Part shown: piece by piece, positions 1-8,693 of the stretch | How the letters are laid out: each line of letters opens with the position of its first letter | How positions within the stretch are numbered: the first letter of the stretch is position 1 | DNA from: Streptomyces populi | GTDB lineage: Bacteria; Actinomycetota; Actinomycetes; Streptomycetales; Streptomycetaceae | Direction of reading: 5' to 3' | Assembly (NCBI RefSeq): GCF_002911015.1 | Contig: NZ_KZ626840.1 | Location: 62,001-126,000 of the forward strand | DNA: 64,000 nt | Notes under the pieces: generated by a model | What the model was told of the DNA's origin: nothing | The model's input: the letters and a program-made list of their open reading frames with translations, nothing else | Database searches by the model: none | Program-made: the position numbers and the translations under genes

Positions 1-261
1 GTCAGACCGGGCCAGGAGCTGCGGCCCGTGGCCGGCTGCCTCAACGAGCGCCAGGCGGCAGCAGCGGCCCGGCTCTTCGCACAGGCGGCAGGCGCACGCG
101 GCACCCGGCCCCGTCCGAACGAGTGGCAGACCGCGCTGAGCGACCGCGGCATCATCACCCTCGCGGCAGTCACACCCCGGCCTCGTCCCTCCGTGGACCA
201 CACGGTCCTGGACGGCGTACGCGACCGGAAACCGATCGACCTGCGCGCACCCGGACAGTGA
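1..261 (+). CDS. 3' end of an unidentified gene (cut by window start)
   Basis: An open frame enters from the left edge and ends at TGA 259-261. The 86 visible residues are Arg/Ala/Pro-rich, with the segment NEWQTALSDRGIITLAAV and a basic tail. Codon use is GC3-biased, as expected for a real streptomycete gene. I do not recognise the family and the true start lies outside the window. A GTG at 28 is an internal Val codon in this reading, although a short protein starting there cannot be excluded. Confidence 0.35.
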   Translation, partial: VRPGQELRPVAGCLNERQAAAAARLFAQAAGARGTRPRPNEWQTALSDRGIITLAAVTPRPRPSVDHTVLDGVRDRKPIDLRAPGQ

Positions 262-475
262 CCCGCGGGGGATCCGGTGCTCCCGGGCTCAGGATCCCCC
301 GGCCACAACCCTCCGCACCATCTGCCGTGGGAACCCCGCACAACCGGTCCGACCTCGAAGTGGCCCCGGCCGCCGGGTTTCCCGTGTACGGCAACGAAGT
401 CGGCGACGCATACGGTGAACCGCTCTTGTACAGACTTGAGGTGCAGGCCCAGCCTTGTTCATCGCGGGGGGACGT

Positions 476-1600
476 ATGCACATCGACGGCGTGAGGGCAA
501 TCCGCCCGAACTCGGTTCTCATGGACAACACGACACTCTTCACCTGCCTCCCGATGGCGTCGGAAGAGGCGAGGCGAGAGTGTCACTGGGCGACCAAGGA
601 CTGGGCCGAGGATCTCATCGATCGTGGAATGTCCAACCTGGTCGAATCCCTGATCCTCCATGAAGCGGTCTATGTCGACGGGGAACAGCGCTACCACTCC
701 CCCGTGGTGCAGGAGATCTCGGAACTCTTCCCCGGACTCATCAGGGGAGTCGGCGTGGGCGCAGACCGCGGGCAGGTGTTGGGGCAACTGTCCCGAGCGA
801 TGAGCGGCGGCGAGGGGATCGGCCACGGTCTGTACAGCATCGCCTTCCACGCATCCCGCAGCCGACGTACGGGCGAACCGCTGCACCTGTCGCACATCTA
901 CGGCTTCCTGCACGAGGAAATCCTGCGTACCAGGCTGCGCGGCTATCCCCCCGAGCGCGGCCACATCGACCCGATGGTGTTTCGTACCTTCTTCTACCTC
1001 GCCCTTGGTGCACAGACAGGACTGCCTTACGCGCCTTACTCGCTCAGGAACCCCATCCTGCTGGCCCTGTCCGAACGCGACCTCATCGACCTCGTCGGCG
1101 GGCGGACCCGACAGTCGGGCCCGGCCTACTACGCGGAGATCGCCAAGGGGATCCTGCGGTCCTTCGACGATCACGTGCGCACAGCTCTCTCCGACCGGCT
1201 CCGTGAAGGACCGGTCCGCTTACCCGCCCTGTCGATGCCCAGCTTCTGGGAAGTCATCAAGGCGCGCACGGAACACGCGACGGCTGTCGCTGAACGAGTT
1301 CTCGAGCTGCGCGAGCGGGCCGCGCCTTACCGGAAGTACGTCGGTCGGCTGTCGGCGGCCTACGAGTCGGGCGACCTGTGGCTGCTGCGGCAGCAGCAAG
1401 AGCTCCTCGCGGACCTCATGGAACAGCTTGGTTCGTCCATGCGCATCCCGCGATGGGAATGGAAGCGTGTCGTCGTCCCCGTGAAGGTCAAGTCCCCCTT
1501 CGTCGAACTTGATCAAGTGTCGCTCCGCGTCCCGGCTCTCAGCCGTTTCCGCGGTCCCCACTTCGCCTTTCTGCATGACTGGACGGCTCGTCGATTCTGA
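476..1600 (+). CDS. Hypothetical protein, 374 aa
   Basis: I chose ATG 476 because a G-rich ribosome site (GGGGGGA) lies about 4 nt upstream; a TTG at 455 would add seven residues. The protein has no signal peptide and no membrane segment. It has a moderately hydrophobic N-terminal half (FFYLALGAQTGLPYAPYS near residue 180) and a charged helical stretch around residues 260-330 with many Glu, Arg and Gln, probably a coiled or helical bundle. I recognise no family motif. The gene stands alone, with a hairpin about 160 nt downstream that could end the transcript. Confidence 0.7.
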   Translation: MHIDGVRAIRPNSVLMDNTTLFTCLPMASEEARRECHWATKDWAEDLIDRGMSNLVESLILHEAVYVDGEQRYHSPVVQEISELFPGLIRGVGVGADRGQVLGQLSRAMSGGEGIGHGLYSIAFHASRSRRTGEPLHLSHIYGFLHEEILRTRLRGYPPERGHIDPMVFRTFFYLALGAQTGLPYAPYSLRNPILLALSERDLIDLVGGRTRQSGPAYYAEIAKGILRSFDDHVRTALSDRLREGPVRLPALSMPSFWEVIKARTEHATAVAERVLELRERAAPYRKYVGRLSAAYESGDLWLLRQQQELLADLMEQLGSSMRIPRWEWKRVVVPVKVKSPFVELDQVSLRVPALSRFRGPHFAFLHDWTARRF

Positions 1601-2167
1601 GATTCCGTCGGGGGCCGGGGTGCGGACGAGCTGCTCGGCGCCCGGCGGCGGCACAGTGGCTGGAAGCCGCGGACGTCCTCACCCCGGCGGACGATGTAGA
1701 GGTGCCGGCCGGTCCAATCGGTGAGGTGGCCGGTGCAGCCGCAGTCGGCCCGGACCTGAACCGGCCGCCTGAAGCGGCCGGTTGCCTGCGGCAGGAGTGC
1801 TCGGACGCCGTCCCGGTCGGTCATGGACACCGCCGGGCTCGCGCACGATCACACTGAAGTCCCCTGCACGTGTCCACCTCTTCGAAGCCCGCGGTCTGAA
1901 CCCTGGGAGCCCAGGAACCGAGCGCGACAAAGCAGGCCTTCCAACCGATGTGGTGGCCGATGGAGGACGCGCTCCACGCCGTGGGCGAGGGGACGACTCC
2001 TCCTGTCTGCCGGACCACTGGTCCTGCTCCTCGCAGACCACCGCCCCCAAGAACGCTGATCCCCGGCACCGGAGGAGCGCGCAGGCCGTTGCTCGGGGGC
2101 ACCGGTCGCGGCGCCGGGTCCTGGGAGCCCTGACGCCGCGGCGTCCCTCGCCCCGCTCCGCAGGGCG
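1601..2167. other. Intergenic, no convincing gene
   Basis: This 567-base stretch carries only low-quality overlapping frames. The best is a minus-strand frame from about 1830 to 1513, with a Cys-containing segment (RADCGCTGHLTDWTGRHLY), but it lacks a ribosome site and its 3' end runs into the neighbouring gene, so I do not call it. The only clear structure is the perfect inverted repeat at 1759-1783. Confidence 0.5.
1759..1783. terminator. Perfect 10-bp inverted repeat, terminator-like
   Basis: The arms AACCGGCCGC and GCGGCCGGTT flank a 5-nt loop. There is no T-tract, as is usual for streptomycete terminators. It lies about 160 nt after the 374-aa gene on the plus strand. Confidence 0.45.
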
Positions 2168-2917
2168 TTACTGCACGTCGACGTAGTCGCCGGCGGCCGT
2201 GGCAGTGCTGGTGGTGGAGGTGCCGGCGAAGGACCAGCGCCAGTAGCCGTCGGCGGAGGCCGTCGCGGAGGTCTTCAGCGCGCCGGTGCTGCTGGACTTC
2301 ACCGTCTTGACGGTGGTGTAGGTGCTGGAGCCCTTCTTGCGGAACTGTAGCTTCACCGCCTGGTTGGTGAAGCCCGCGTACTTGCCGGTCTCCCAGTTGG
2401 CGCGGGTCAGAGCCCCGGTGACGGTGATGGCCTTGCCCTTCTTCACCGGCTCCGGCGAGGCGTTGGCAGTGAGCTTGGCGGCACGAACCACGCGGAAGGC
2501 GTTGTCCAGGACCTTCTCCGCATCGGCGTTACCACTCGCGTGGGCGTAAACGCTCCACGGCCCGGCCTGGGAGTTCTTCTTGACGGTCTTGCGTGCGGTG
2601 AAGGCAAACGTCAGCTTGCAGGTGTACCCGCCGCCGGCGTGCTCACCACAAGCCTTGTTGGAGTTCACCCAGGCATCGGAGTCGGTCCATCCACCGTGAT
2701 AAAGCTGCGCGTCGGCCCGGTAGGTACGGTGCGAGCCGGTGACCTTCATCGTGACCGGCACGGACACCGTGCCACTGACGCCGATCACCACCGGCTTGCC
2801 GCCGTTGACCACAATGTCCTTGACGCCGGTGGAGTCGACCGCTCCGGCCGCCGGGGCGGTGAGAGCGGCAACGGCCAGAGCGCCCGAGAGTACGCCGCCG
2901 ACGGTACGCGTTCGCAT
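2168..2917 (-). CDS. Secreted Ig-like domain protein (DUF5707-like)
   Basis: The protein is 249 aa from ATG 2917; the ATG at 2923 would add two residues, but the GGGGA ribosome site is better spaced from 2917. It begins with a Sec signal peptide (MRTRTVGGVLSGALAVAALT, cleavage near AGA-VDS). Two beta-rich parts follow. The first has one Cys pair (NSNKACGEH...YTCKLTF). The second is a C-terminal Ig-like module with KGKAITVTGALTRANWETGKY and FRKKGSSTYTTVKTVKSSS. I recognise this C-terminal module from a large set of small streptomycete exported proteins, often annotated as calcium-binding or DUF5707. Its role is unknown. The upstream region has a hairpin and a PHO-box-like repeat. Confidence 0.85.
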   Translation of the reverse strand: MRTRTVGGVLSGALAVAALTAPAAGAVDSTGVKDIVVNGGKPVVIGVSGTVSVPVTMKVTGSHRTYRADAQLYHGGWTDSDAWVNSNKACGEHAGGGYTCKLTFAFTARKTVKKNSQAGPWSVYAHASGNADAEKVLDNAFRVVRAAKLTANASPEPVKKGKAITVTGALTRANWETGKYAGFTNQAVKLQFRKKGSSTYTTVKTVKSSSTGALKTSATASADGYWRWSFAGTSTTSTATAAGDYVDVQ

Positions 2918-2940
2918 GTGCATGAGTCCCCAGATGAGTC

Positions 2941-2967
2941 GATCCCGCCGTCTCCCGCGGCGGGATC
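2941..2967 (-). promoter_or_regulatory. 5'-leader hairpin of the secreted Ig-like gene
   Basis: Arms GATCCCGCCG and CGGCGGGATC form a perfect 10-bp stem around 7 nt. On the minus strand it lies just upstream of the ribosome site of the 249-aa gene, so it would be part of the mRNA leader and could stabilise it or modulate translation. It could also be a terminator of some other transcript. Confidence 0.35.
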
Positions 2968-2993
2968 TTGAAAAGAGCAGGCCGATCTTAAAC

Positions 2994-3015
2994 AGACTGC
3001 GAAGAAACTGTGAAG
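2994..3015 (-). promoter_or_regulatory. PHO-box-like 11-bp direct repeat
   Basis: Read on the minus strand, CTTCACAGTTT is followed directly by CTTCGCAGTCT. Streptomyces PhoP binds 11-bp direct repeats with a GTTCACC-like core. The pair sits just upstream of a possible -10 (TAAGAT). A similar pair precedes the secreted 303-aa gene at 12392-12413. Confidence 0.35.
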
Positions 3016-3302
3016 CGATCTTCACATGGGGATGAGTGGCACCACTGCCCGGACGCAGCCAGGGGGCGGGGCGCGGCACAGAAGCCCAACGTAACCGGTA
3101 CCGCCTGACGGGCTGGCTGCGCAATCGAGTCCGGCAGGACCCCGATCGCCGCAAGAGCGGCACGTCGGCTTCCCCACTTCAAGAGCTAGGCAAGTACTTG
3201 GACAGCTCTTGGCCCCGAGCCGAGGCGCTCAAGGGGCGTCCCTGGACCGTACCGGCCAGCCGGGAGTCCCAGTGGACTGCACTTTGTGGCACCCAGGTGG
3301 CG

Positions 3303-3333
3303 AGGACCCCGGCAATCACACAGCCGGGGTCCT
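3303..3333. terminator. Perfect 11-bp inverted repeat
   Basis: Arms AGGACCCCGGC and GCCGGGGTCCT surround a 9-nt loop. It lies about 275 nt beyond the stop of the minus-strand protease gene and could end its transcript. There is no T-tract. Confidence 0.4.
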
Positions 3334-3607
3334 GCCGTCCCTTTCCGTCAGTACTGAACTCTCCTGGGGCGGAACCAATCGATGCCGACGGCGACCGGAC
3401 CGGGGATGGGGGCGAGGCGCTTGGCGACGGCCCGACGGCACCAGGTGGTCACCTCGGGCGGGGCGCGCACGGTCCGCCTCGGTCTCGAGAGCGACGCTCT
3501 TGCACCGCAGCCGCGACCGGCCTCCCGAGCTCGGCGTGGGCAGCCTGCCGACCTGCGGGCCGCCCACGTGCCCCGCATCACTCCTGATCGCTGCCGATGG
3601 GCGGCAG

Positions 3608-5320
3608 TTACCGGGTGAGGGAACTGGCGTACATGATGGACTTTTCCTCAGCCGTGATATCCGGTACATCCTTGTTGATCTGTCCGGCGCTCGGCCACAT
3701 GAGACGGCCGAAGAACTGGTTGCACGGCGGGATGTCGCATTTGACGTGCTCCAGGTCCAGGACGTGGCCGAGCTCGTGCGCCATCGTCCAACGAGTGGCG
3801 TCGTACGCCATCACGGCGCCCGGCCTACCCACAGGGTGCGAAGCGCAGCCGACGGCGGCTGCGTCGTTCTTGTTCTCGATCTTCGGGGCGACGTACAGCA
3901 CGACTTCCCCGTCTGCGACGTTGTTGCGGTTGCCGAACAGGACGTTCTGCTCGGCCGACACCAGACGGTCGTTGGGTGCGGCCAGGCAGGGGGTGGTGTC
4001 GACCACGTCCATGCCCGGAACATCGATCCGCTCGACGGAGACGAGATCGATGTCGACCTCGGCGCGCCCGAAGACCGTGCGGGCGTCGGCAAGGGCTCGG
4101 GTGACGGGGGCCATGTCGGCACCCGGCAGGTTGACGAGCTTGATGTGGACGCGGACGCGTTCGGTGTTCCACCAGTTGGTGCCGATGACACGGTCCGGGC
4201 GGACCCAGAAAGCGTCCATGTGGCGGGGACCGCGGCCGACGAGAGCGATGGGACCGGGGAGGGCGTGCTCGGCAGGGGCGACGGCGAGTCCGTCCCATCC
4301 GCCGGGGAGGCGCTCATCGAACCCGAGGTGTTGCACCCGGTTGTTCTTCGTGATCCAGACGAGGTCGATCTGTCCGGGCGAACGACTCGTCGCGGCCAGG
4401 CCGCCGGGCGCGGCGGCACCGGGCCATGCGATCGGCCAGGGCTGGGGCCAGTCGAGACGAGGGTTCCAGGCCGTGGTGCCGATGCCGCCGTCCGGGCCGA
4501 TCCAGAAGACGTCCAGTTGGTCCGGACGGCGGGCCACGGCGGTAAGAGCGGAGCGCTTGGGGGCCTCCCGCGTCCCGATCAGTACATGGCCGGCCGGGGC
4601 GATGGAACGGGACGGCCAGTTGGCACGAGCGTTCCACCACGCCGTCGACACCCCTCCGTCGGGTCGCACCCAGAACAGGTCAAGCTGATCCTGGGTCCTC
4701 GACACCACCGAGAGCGCTCCGCCCGGATAGTGGGCAGCTCCGGGCTGCGTGATCGGCCATGGGCGGAGCCACCCATGGGACGGGTTCCATGCAGTGGTCC
4801 CGATCGCCCGGTCCGGGCCGATCCAGAACACGTCGAGTTGGTCCGGATTGCGGGCCACGGCAGCCAAGGTGCCGTAGAGGGCATGTCTCGCGGGCGCGAT
4901 GGAGAAGGGCGTGGCCCACCTTCTCGTGGCGGCGTCCCACCAGGAACTGCCGATCCCTCCGTCGGGCCGCACCCAGAAGACATCCAGGTGATCCGGGTTT
5001 CGGGACACCGCGGCAAGCCCGCCCGCCAGGGCGCCGGTTTGAGCCGACCCCGGTGGGGCCACGGTCTGCGGATCCCAGATCCGTCTCCCGTCACTCCATG
5101 CGGCAGTGATGACGGCACCGTCGGAACGGATCCAGAACACGTTCATCTGATCAGGACGACGGGCGAGCGAGACAAGGGTGCTGTTCTCCGCCGCGGAGGT
5201 GGAGGGCACCCCGGAGTCCCAACCCCACGCGAAGGCCGGCGACGGCGACAGAAGCGATGCCACTGAGGCTATGACGACAAGCACGGCTGAGGCCCAGCGT
5301 CGGTTACGTGATGAGTGCAT
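3608..5320 (-). CDS. Secreted propeller-metzincin protease fusion
   Basis: The protein is 570 aa from ATG 5320, preceded by AGGA at 6 nt. It has a signal peptide (residues 1 to about 33, ending SPAFA). Seven repeats of about 45-50 residues follow, each with a core such as RNPDQLDVFWIGPDG and a Trp-rich strand. This is the pattern of DUF346/PLL-type seven-bladed lectin propellers (about residues 45-400). The C-terminal part carries HELGHVLDLEH at residues 515-525, a zinc site of the metzincin form HExxHxxGxxH with Asp in the usual Gly place. A Met-turn-like RLMWPS follows near 541. I infer an exported zinc protease targeted by a glycan-binding propeller. Four Cys in the catalytic part could form disulfides. 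Confidence 0.85.
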   Translation of the reverse strand: MHSSRNRRWASAVLVVIASVASLLSPSPAFAWGWDSGVPSTSAAENSTLVSLARRPDQMNVFWIRSDGAVITAAWSDGRRIWDPQTVAPPGSAQTGALAGGLAAVSRNPDHLDVFWVRPDGGIGSSWWDAATRRWATPFSIAPARHALYGTLAAVARNPDQLDVFWIGPDRAIGTTAWNPSHGWLRPWPITQPGAAHYPGGALSVVSRTQDQLDLFWVRPDGGVSTAWWNARANWPSRSIAPAGHVLIGTREAPKRSALTAVARRPDQLDVFWIGPDGGIGTTAWNPRLDWPQPWPIAWPGAAAPGGLAATSRSPGQIDLVWITKNNRVQHLGFDERLPGGWDGLAVAPAEHALPGPIALVGRGPRHMDAFWVRPDRVIGTNWWNTERVRVHIKLVNLPGADMAPVTRALADARTVFGRAEVDIDLVSVERIDVPGMDVVDTTPCLAAPNDRLVSAEQNVLFGNRNNVADGEVVLYVAPKIENKNDAAAVGCASHPVGRPGAVMAYDATRWTMAHELGHVLDLEHVKCDIPPCNQFFGRLMWPSAGQINKDVPDITAEEKSIMYASSLTR

Positions 5321-5812
5321 AACAGTCCTGAGGAAGTCATCGACGGTGGGTAGGACGTACGTACCGGAATATCGGTGACCGGAGATGTGCTCGGGGAACG
5401 GCCGGGCTGCTGTGAAGGCGGTCAGGGCTGGCAAGCCGAACTTCCATGACCCGACTTGGGGCACATACGATCGGACACGCTGTGGCCGAGCCTGGCTCGG
5501 CTTTTGCCGCGACAGAGGCGGTACCGCCACCGAGCAAACAGTCACGACCGTCGACGCAGCGACACTGACTGCACCGGTCCAATCAGCAGCCCCCAACCAG
5601 CGCTCGGTCCGTACTGCAAGCAGCCAATCACTTGGAGCACAGCGACAACAGGGCGCGCATGTCGGCGCACGGAGCTGCGGAGGGCGCCATTTGGGTTGCG
5701 ATATCCCGCGAGTTCGCCAATCTCATCGTGAAGTCCATCAGCCCCGTCCGAGACCGCGTTCGAGATCTGCCATGTCCCGTGGTGGAAGTGATCGTTGAGC
5801 CCGTCGTGGCCG
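5321..5812. other. Intergenic, upstream of the protease gene
   Basis: No gene is supported. Several short frames cross it on both strands, but none has both a ribosome site and a recognisable protein. The right end borders the transposase remnant and may be part of the degraded element. Confidence 0.4.
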
Positions 5813-6298
5813 GTACGGGGGTATCCGTCGGACCTGACCGATGAGCAGTGGACTCGGTGGAGCCACTGCTCCCACCACCTCGGACCGGGCCGAAGACGGA
5901 AACGGTTCCTGGTCACCGGCACCCTCAGCAGATGATCGCCCTACTCGAACGCATCCGAGTGGCCCGCAAGGGCGAGGGGCGCCCGCGCACGGCCGGGACA
6001 CCTGAGTGCGGACAAGGTGTACTCCTCCCGCAGGAATCGCCGCCACCTGCGCAGACTCCATGTCAAGCACACCATTCCCGAACCGAAGGACCAGAGGGCC
6101 AACCGTCGGCGCCGTGGCAGCCGCGGCGGCCGGCCCACCGGGTTCGACAAGGGGCGGTACAAGCGCCGCGACGAAGTCGAGCGGGCGATCAACCGCCTGA
6201 AGGGCTTTCACGCCGTCGCGATCCGCTACGACAAGCGGGCCTACGTCTTCCACGGCACCGTCGCCCTCGCCGCAATCCGACTCTGGCTCCAAACGTGA
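5813..6298 (+). pseudogene. Broken IS5-family transposase remnant
   Basis: The pieces lie in order but in different frames. VRGYPSDLTDEQW starts near 5813. VEPLLPPPRTGPKTETV is one frame over, from 5848. The C-terminal DDE part from about 5935 to 6298 includes RRGSRGGRPTGFDKGRYKRR and the EVERAINRLK and RYDKRAYVFHGTV motifs. The middle of the catalytic domain is missing: normal members are about 270 aa and only about 150 are represented. Two frame breaks plus a deletion make it inactive. I found no clear terminal inverted repeats. Confidence 0.8.
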
Positions 6299-6313
6299 TT
6301 CGCCGGGGACGCT

Positions 6314-6709
6314 TCAGTCGATGCAGGGATCTTCCACTGTCGGGATGCACGGAGACAGCAGCGCCTCCGTGTGCCGTGTGACCACGCCGCGAACGAGCCT
6401 GAGCACGCGTACCTCGTTTTCGTGGTCTGGTTCTTCGTCATCGCGAACGTGGAGGAGCCCGTAGGAACCAGGGGCAACCACAGCCACATGCTCGAACAGT
6501 TCGACGACGTCAGGCGACGAGCGGTGATTGGAGTGGCCGCCGAGGTGGATGAACGGCTCGCCGTTCATCCACCTGAGGTCGAGCAAGTACGGGCTGTCCA
6601 TCTGGGCGATGTGAAGCCGAAGCTCATCGACGATCTGCCGCAGACCAGCCTCATCGTCGTCACCGACTGCGGTCTCCCTGACCGTGATCCAACCGTGGTA
6701 CTCGAACAT
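6314..6709 (-). CDS. Imm7-family immunity protein
   Basis: A 131-aa protein starting MFEYHGWITVRET at ATG 6709, with the middle motif APGSYGLLHVRDDEEP and a tail ending SPCIPTVEDP. This matches my memory of the Imm7 family, small alpha+beta proteins that neutralise polymorphic toxins of type VI or contact-dependent systems. No toxin gene lies next to it; the neighbours are a transposase scrap and a beta-lactamase-fold scrap. It may therefore be an orphan antidote against toxins of competing strains. The ribosome site is weak. Confidence 0.75.
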   Translation of the reverse strand: MFEYHGWITVRETAVGDDDEAGLRQIVDELRLHIAQMDSPYLLDLRWMNGEPFIHLGGHSNHRSSPDVVELFEHVAVVAPGSYGLLHVRDDEEPDHENEVRVLRLVRGVVTRHTEALLSPCIPTVEDPCID

Positions 6710-6755
6710 CCCGTGATCGTAGTGCGATGGTCTGCTTCACCGTCCCGATCGCGGC

Positions 6756-6905
6756 ATGATCCGCCGGACAGGCCTTAGCGGTGACCGCGGCCTCTTGATC
6801 GAGGCCGAGCTCGCCCACACCGCCGGCGATCTGATCGTGCACATCCCGGACACCACCGTGGTGTGGGCCGATGACGTGCCCTTCATCAAGGACGTCCCCG
6901 CGCAC
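6756..6905 (+). pseudogene. Fragment of a metallo-beta-lactamase-fold protein
   Basis: One frame reads LIEAELAHTAGDLIVHIPD then VVWADDVPFIKDVPA. This resembles the HTxGDxxVxxP...xGDxxF block of MBL-fold hydrolases (second metal-binding part). Everything before and after is missing, so it is a remnant. The usual Gly of GD is Ala. It sits between two small immunity-like genes. Confidence 0.45.
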
Positions 6906-6924
6906 CGGACCGGCCCCTCGGCGT

Positions 6925-7290
6925 CTACCGGCCGTACGGTGGCTCGCCAAGAGCGTGGTTGAGACGATTGACCACTTCACCGACAGTGAAGTCCCATCCG
7001 GTCAGGCGCGGTCCGCTCCAGTTGATTCCTACTCGGAGGTCTTCATCGGCCAGGTCCGGCAGGGCCGCGTTTCGCCATTGATCCAGCGGCATTGAAACAG
7101 CTCGAAAATCAGGACCCCACAGCTCCGCGGCGCGTCGGGCACGGGCCTCCGTCGACCAATAGGGGAAGGCCTCGTGCCCTGAAGCAGCGACAGGGACCGG
7201 GCAGCCTTCGTCGTTTCGAACCCACCAGACGGCACGAGTACGAGCGACATCACGGAAGAAGGCCGCTGTCTGAGCTCCGCTTGCGCTCAC
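6925..7290 (-). CDS. DUF2750 domain protein
   Basis: A 121-aa protein from GTG 7290, with AGGAG about 6 nt upstream. Motifs VWWVRNDEGCPVPVAASGHEA, FPYWSTEARARRAAELW and GINWSGPRLTGWDFTVGEV match the DUF2750 family. It is cytoplasmic and its function is unknown. The family is often found near SUKH or Imm-type genes, which fits the Imm7 gene downstream. Confidence 0.8.
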   Translation of the reverse strand: MSASGAQTAAFFRDVARTRAVWWVRNDEGCPVPVAASGHEAFPYWSTEARARRAAELWGPDFRAVSMPLDQWRNAALPDLADEDLRVGINWSGPRLTGWDFTVGEVVNRLNHALGEPPYGR

Positions 7291-7649
7291 CGAAATCTCC
7301 TAGATCGTCCCGGACTGGCCCACACCCTTGGGCACGGCACCCGGCGGAGCAGCGACCGCTGCTCCCCGCGCCCGCGAGGATGGTCCCAAGATCTCCATCA
7401 GCCCCGACCACCACCGGGCCCTGGCCGACAGCCCCGGCTGCACCTGGCAGACCACCCGCCGGTCCCCCGGGCCGAACAGTTCTTCCCCGCCCTGGAAAAG
7501 GAATGGGGGCGCGCTGCCCGAGTTCGGCGGGGTCCGCGAGCACCTCGTCTCCCTCACCGGCTACCGTCCTCCCCCGCCAAGCCGCCGCCCGCGGCCCGTG
7601 CTGGAACGCGGTGTGCAGGCCAGGGTCTTGCGGCGCGGTCGCCTCTCGG
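7291..7649. other. Intergenic, degenerate sequence
   Basis: No supported gene. The stretch lies inside the zone of pseudogene fragments and is probably decayed accessory DNA. Confidence 0.4.
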
Positions 7650-7934
7650 TCAGATGGATCCGAGCAGTCCGTTGCCGCCGAGGAGGGTGCTGTCCTTCTG
7701 CGGGAAGCCGACGGACGGGGCGGTGATGATGCTACTGCCCTTGGCGGTGGGACCGCCGGTGCCGCTCGGGAGCACCCAGACGGCACCGGTGGCGTTGTTC
7801 TCTTCTGCGGCACTGATGAAGAGTTCCGGTTTGCCGTCCTTGTCGATGTCGCCGACGGCCACGGTGGTGCCGAAGGAGTCCTCGGCTTCATCAGCTCCTG
7901 GGATTCCAGCGGTGTTCTGGGTGAAGGCGTAGGA
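7650..7934 (-). pseudogene. C-terminal fragment of an FG-GAP repeat protein
   Basis: The last about 90 codons read DSFGTTVAVGDIDKDGKPEL then FISAAEENNATGAVWVLP and TLLGGNGLLGSI. This is the calcium-binding FG-GAP blade repeat (FG...DxDxDG) seen in secreted streptomycete integrin-like proteins, which normally have several blades and a signal peptide. Upstream the frame continues into unrelated sequence with no signal peptide, so only the tail is left. Confidence 0.65.
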
Positions 7935-8040
7935 GCCGGCAGCGGGCCGGGCATCGATCCGGTAGACCCTGTACCGCTCGATCTGCACAGCGCCGACCCC
8001 CAACCGCTCGGCCTCCGCGACATCGTTCACCAGCCGCTGA

Positions 8041-8277
8041 AGCCGCCACGGTTCGTACCGGCGGGCACGTGCATCACGAGCGGGCGTATACACGGCCATC
8101 CCCGACAGCCGCAGCAGCCCGGTCACCGCGATCCGCAAGGCCGTGCCCGGCGCGGCCCGGCAGCGCTGCCGGGTCCGCTTCGTCCGCGATGTCTTCGCCA
8201 CGATCTTGAAGGGATCGGCCGAGATGATCGCGGCGACGATCCGCACGGTCTTCGCCCAGCCCACCGCCAGGCGATGA
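8041..8277 (+). pseudogene. IS256 (Mutator-type) transposase fragment
   Basis: The frame ends at TGA 8275-8277. It contains AVPGAARQRCRVRFVRDVFA and GSAEMIAATIRTVFAQPTA, a stretch typical of the middle of IS256-family transposases. Both ends of the about 400-aa enzyme are absent. Confidence 0.75.
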
Positions 8278-8336
8278 GCGCGGTGACCATCGGCGCGGGC
8301 ACGACGATCACCACGCGGATGGTGAAGACTGGACAG

Positions 8337-8693
8337 ATGCGTCACGATCCCGGCGGACTCCTGTCCATAGCACTCGGTCTCGCACTTGTCGCCGCCGGCT
8401 TCGTCTGGCGGGGACGTGTCCTGCGCCCCCTCTCGGTGAAACGGGCCCAGGCGGCCGCGACCCGGGAGCGATCCAGAAACCTGCTGCGTTCCGCGGACAT
8501 GGCGATCGCCGAAGCGCGCCGCCGAGCCGCACACGGCGAACCGGCCATCGTCACGGTCAAGGACGTGACCAGGGTGGCGTGTCAGCGCTACGGGCACCTC
8601 TTCGTGGAGCGCGAAGAAGCAGCCGCCGCCCTCCGCCGGCGCTACGAGGCCGCCGACTGCCGGGTGGACTGCATGACAGACGCTTTCGACTGA
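8337..8693 (+). CDS. Small membrane-anchored protein, 118 aa
   Basis: I propose ATG 8337; ATG 8274 in the same frame would add 21 residues that overlap the transposase scrap. The N-terminus has one membrane helix (LLSIALGLALVAAGFVWRG). A basic, helical cytoplasmic part rich in Arg, Ala and Glu follows. No family is recognised. Confidence 0.5.
   Translation: MRHDPGGLLSIALGLALVAAGFVWRGRVLRPLSVKRAQAAATRERSRNLLRSADMAIAEARRRAAHGEPAIVTVKDVTRVACQRYGHLFVEREEAAAALRRRYEAADCRVDCMTDAFD

Larger units (their letters stand above)
2924..3607. other. Intergenic region with promoter elements and hairpins
   Basis: No gene is supported in these 680 bases. The right end holds the tail-to-tail side of the protease gene. 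The left end carries the leader of the secreted Ig-like gene: a 10-bp inverted repeat, a possible minus-strand -10 box (TAAGAT, 2990-2985) and direct repeats at 2994-3015. A perfect 11-bp inverted repeat lies at 3303-3333. Confidence 0.5.

Noticed and set aside
1513..1830. Possible small minus-strand gene with RADCGCTGHLTDW
   Set aside because: No ribosome site, overlap with the end of the plus-strand gene, and a hairpin inside the frame.
3209..5266. Very long plus-strand open frame opposite the protease gene
   Set aside because: It is antisense to a clear secreted protease and is low-complexity Arg/Gly; a shadow of GC3-biased coding on the other strand.
5632..5922. Open frames on both strands upstream of the transposase remnant
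   Set aside because: No ribosome site, no family resemblance, and overlap with the IS relic.
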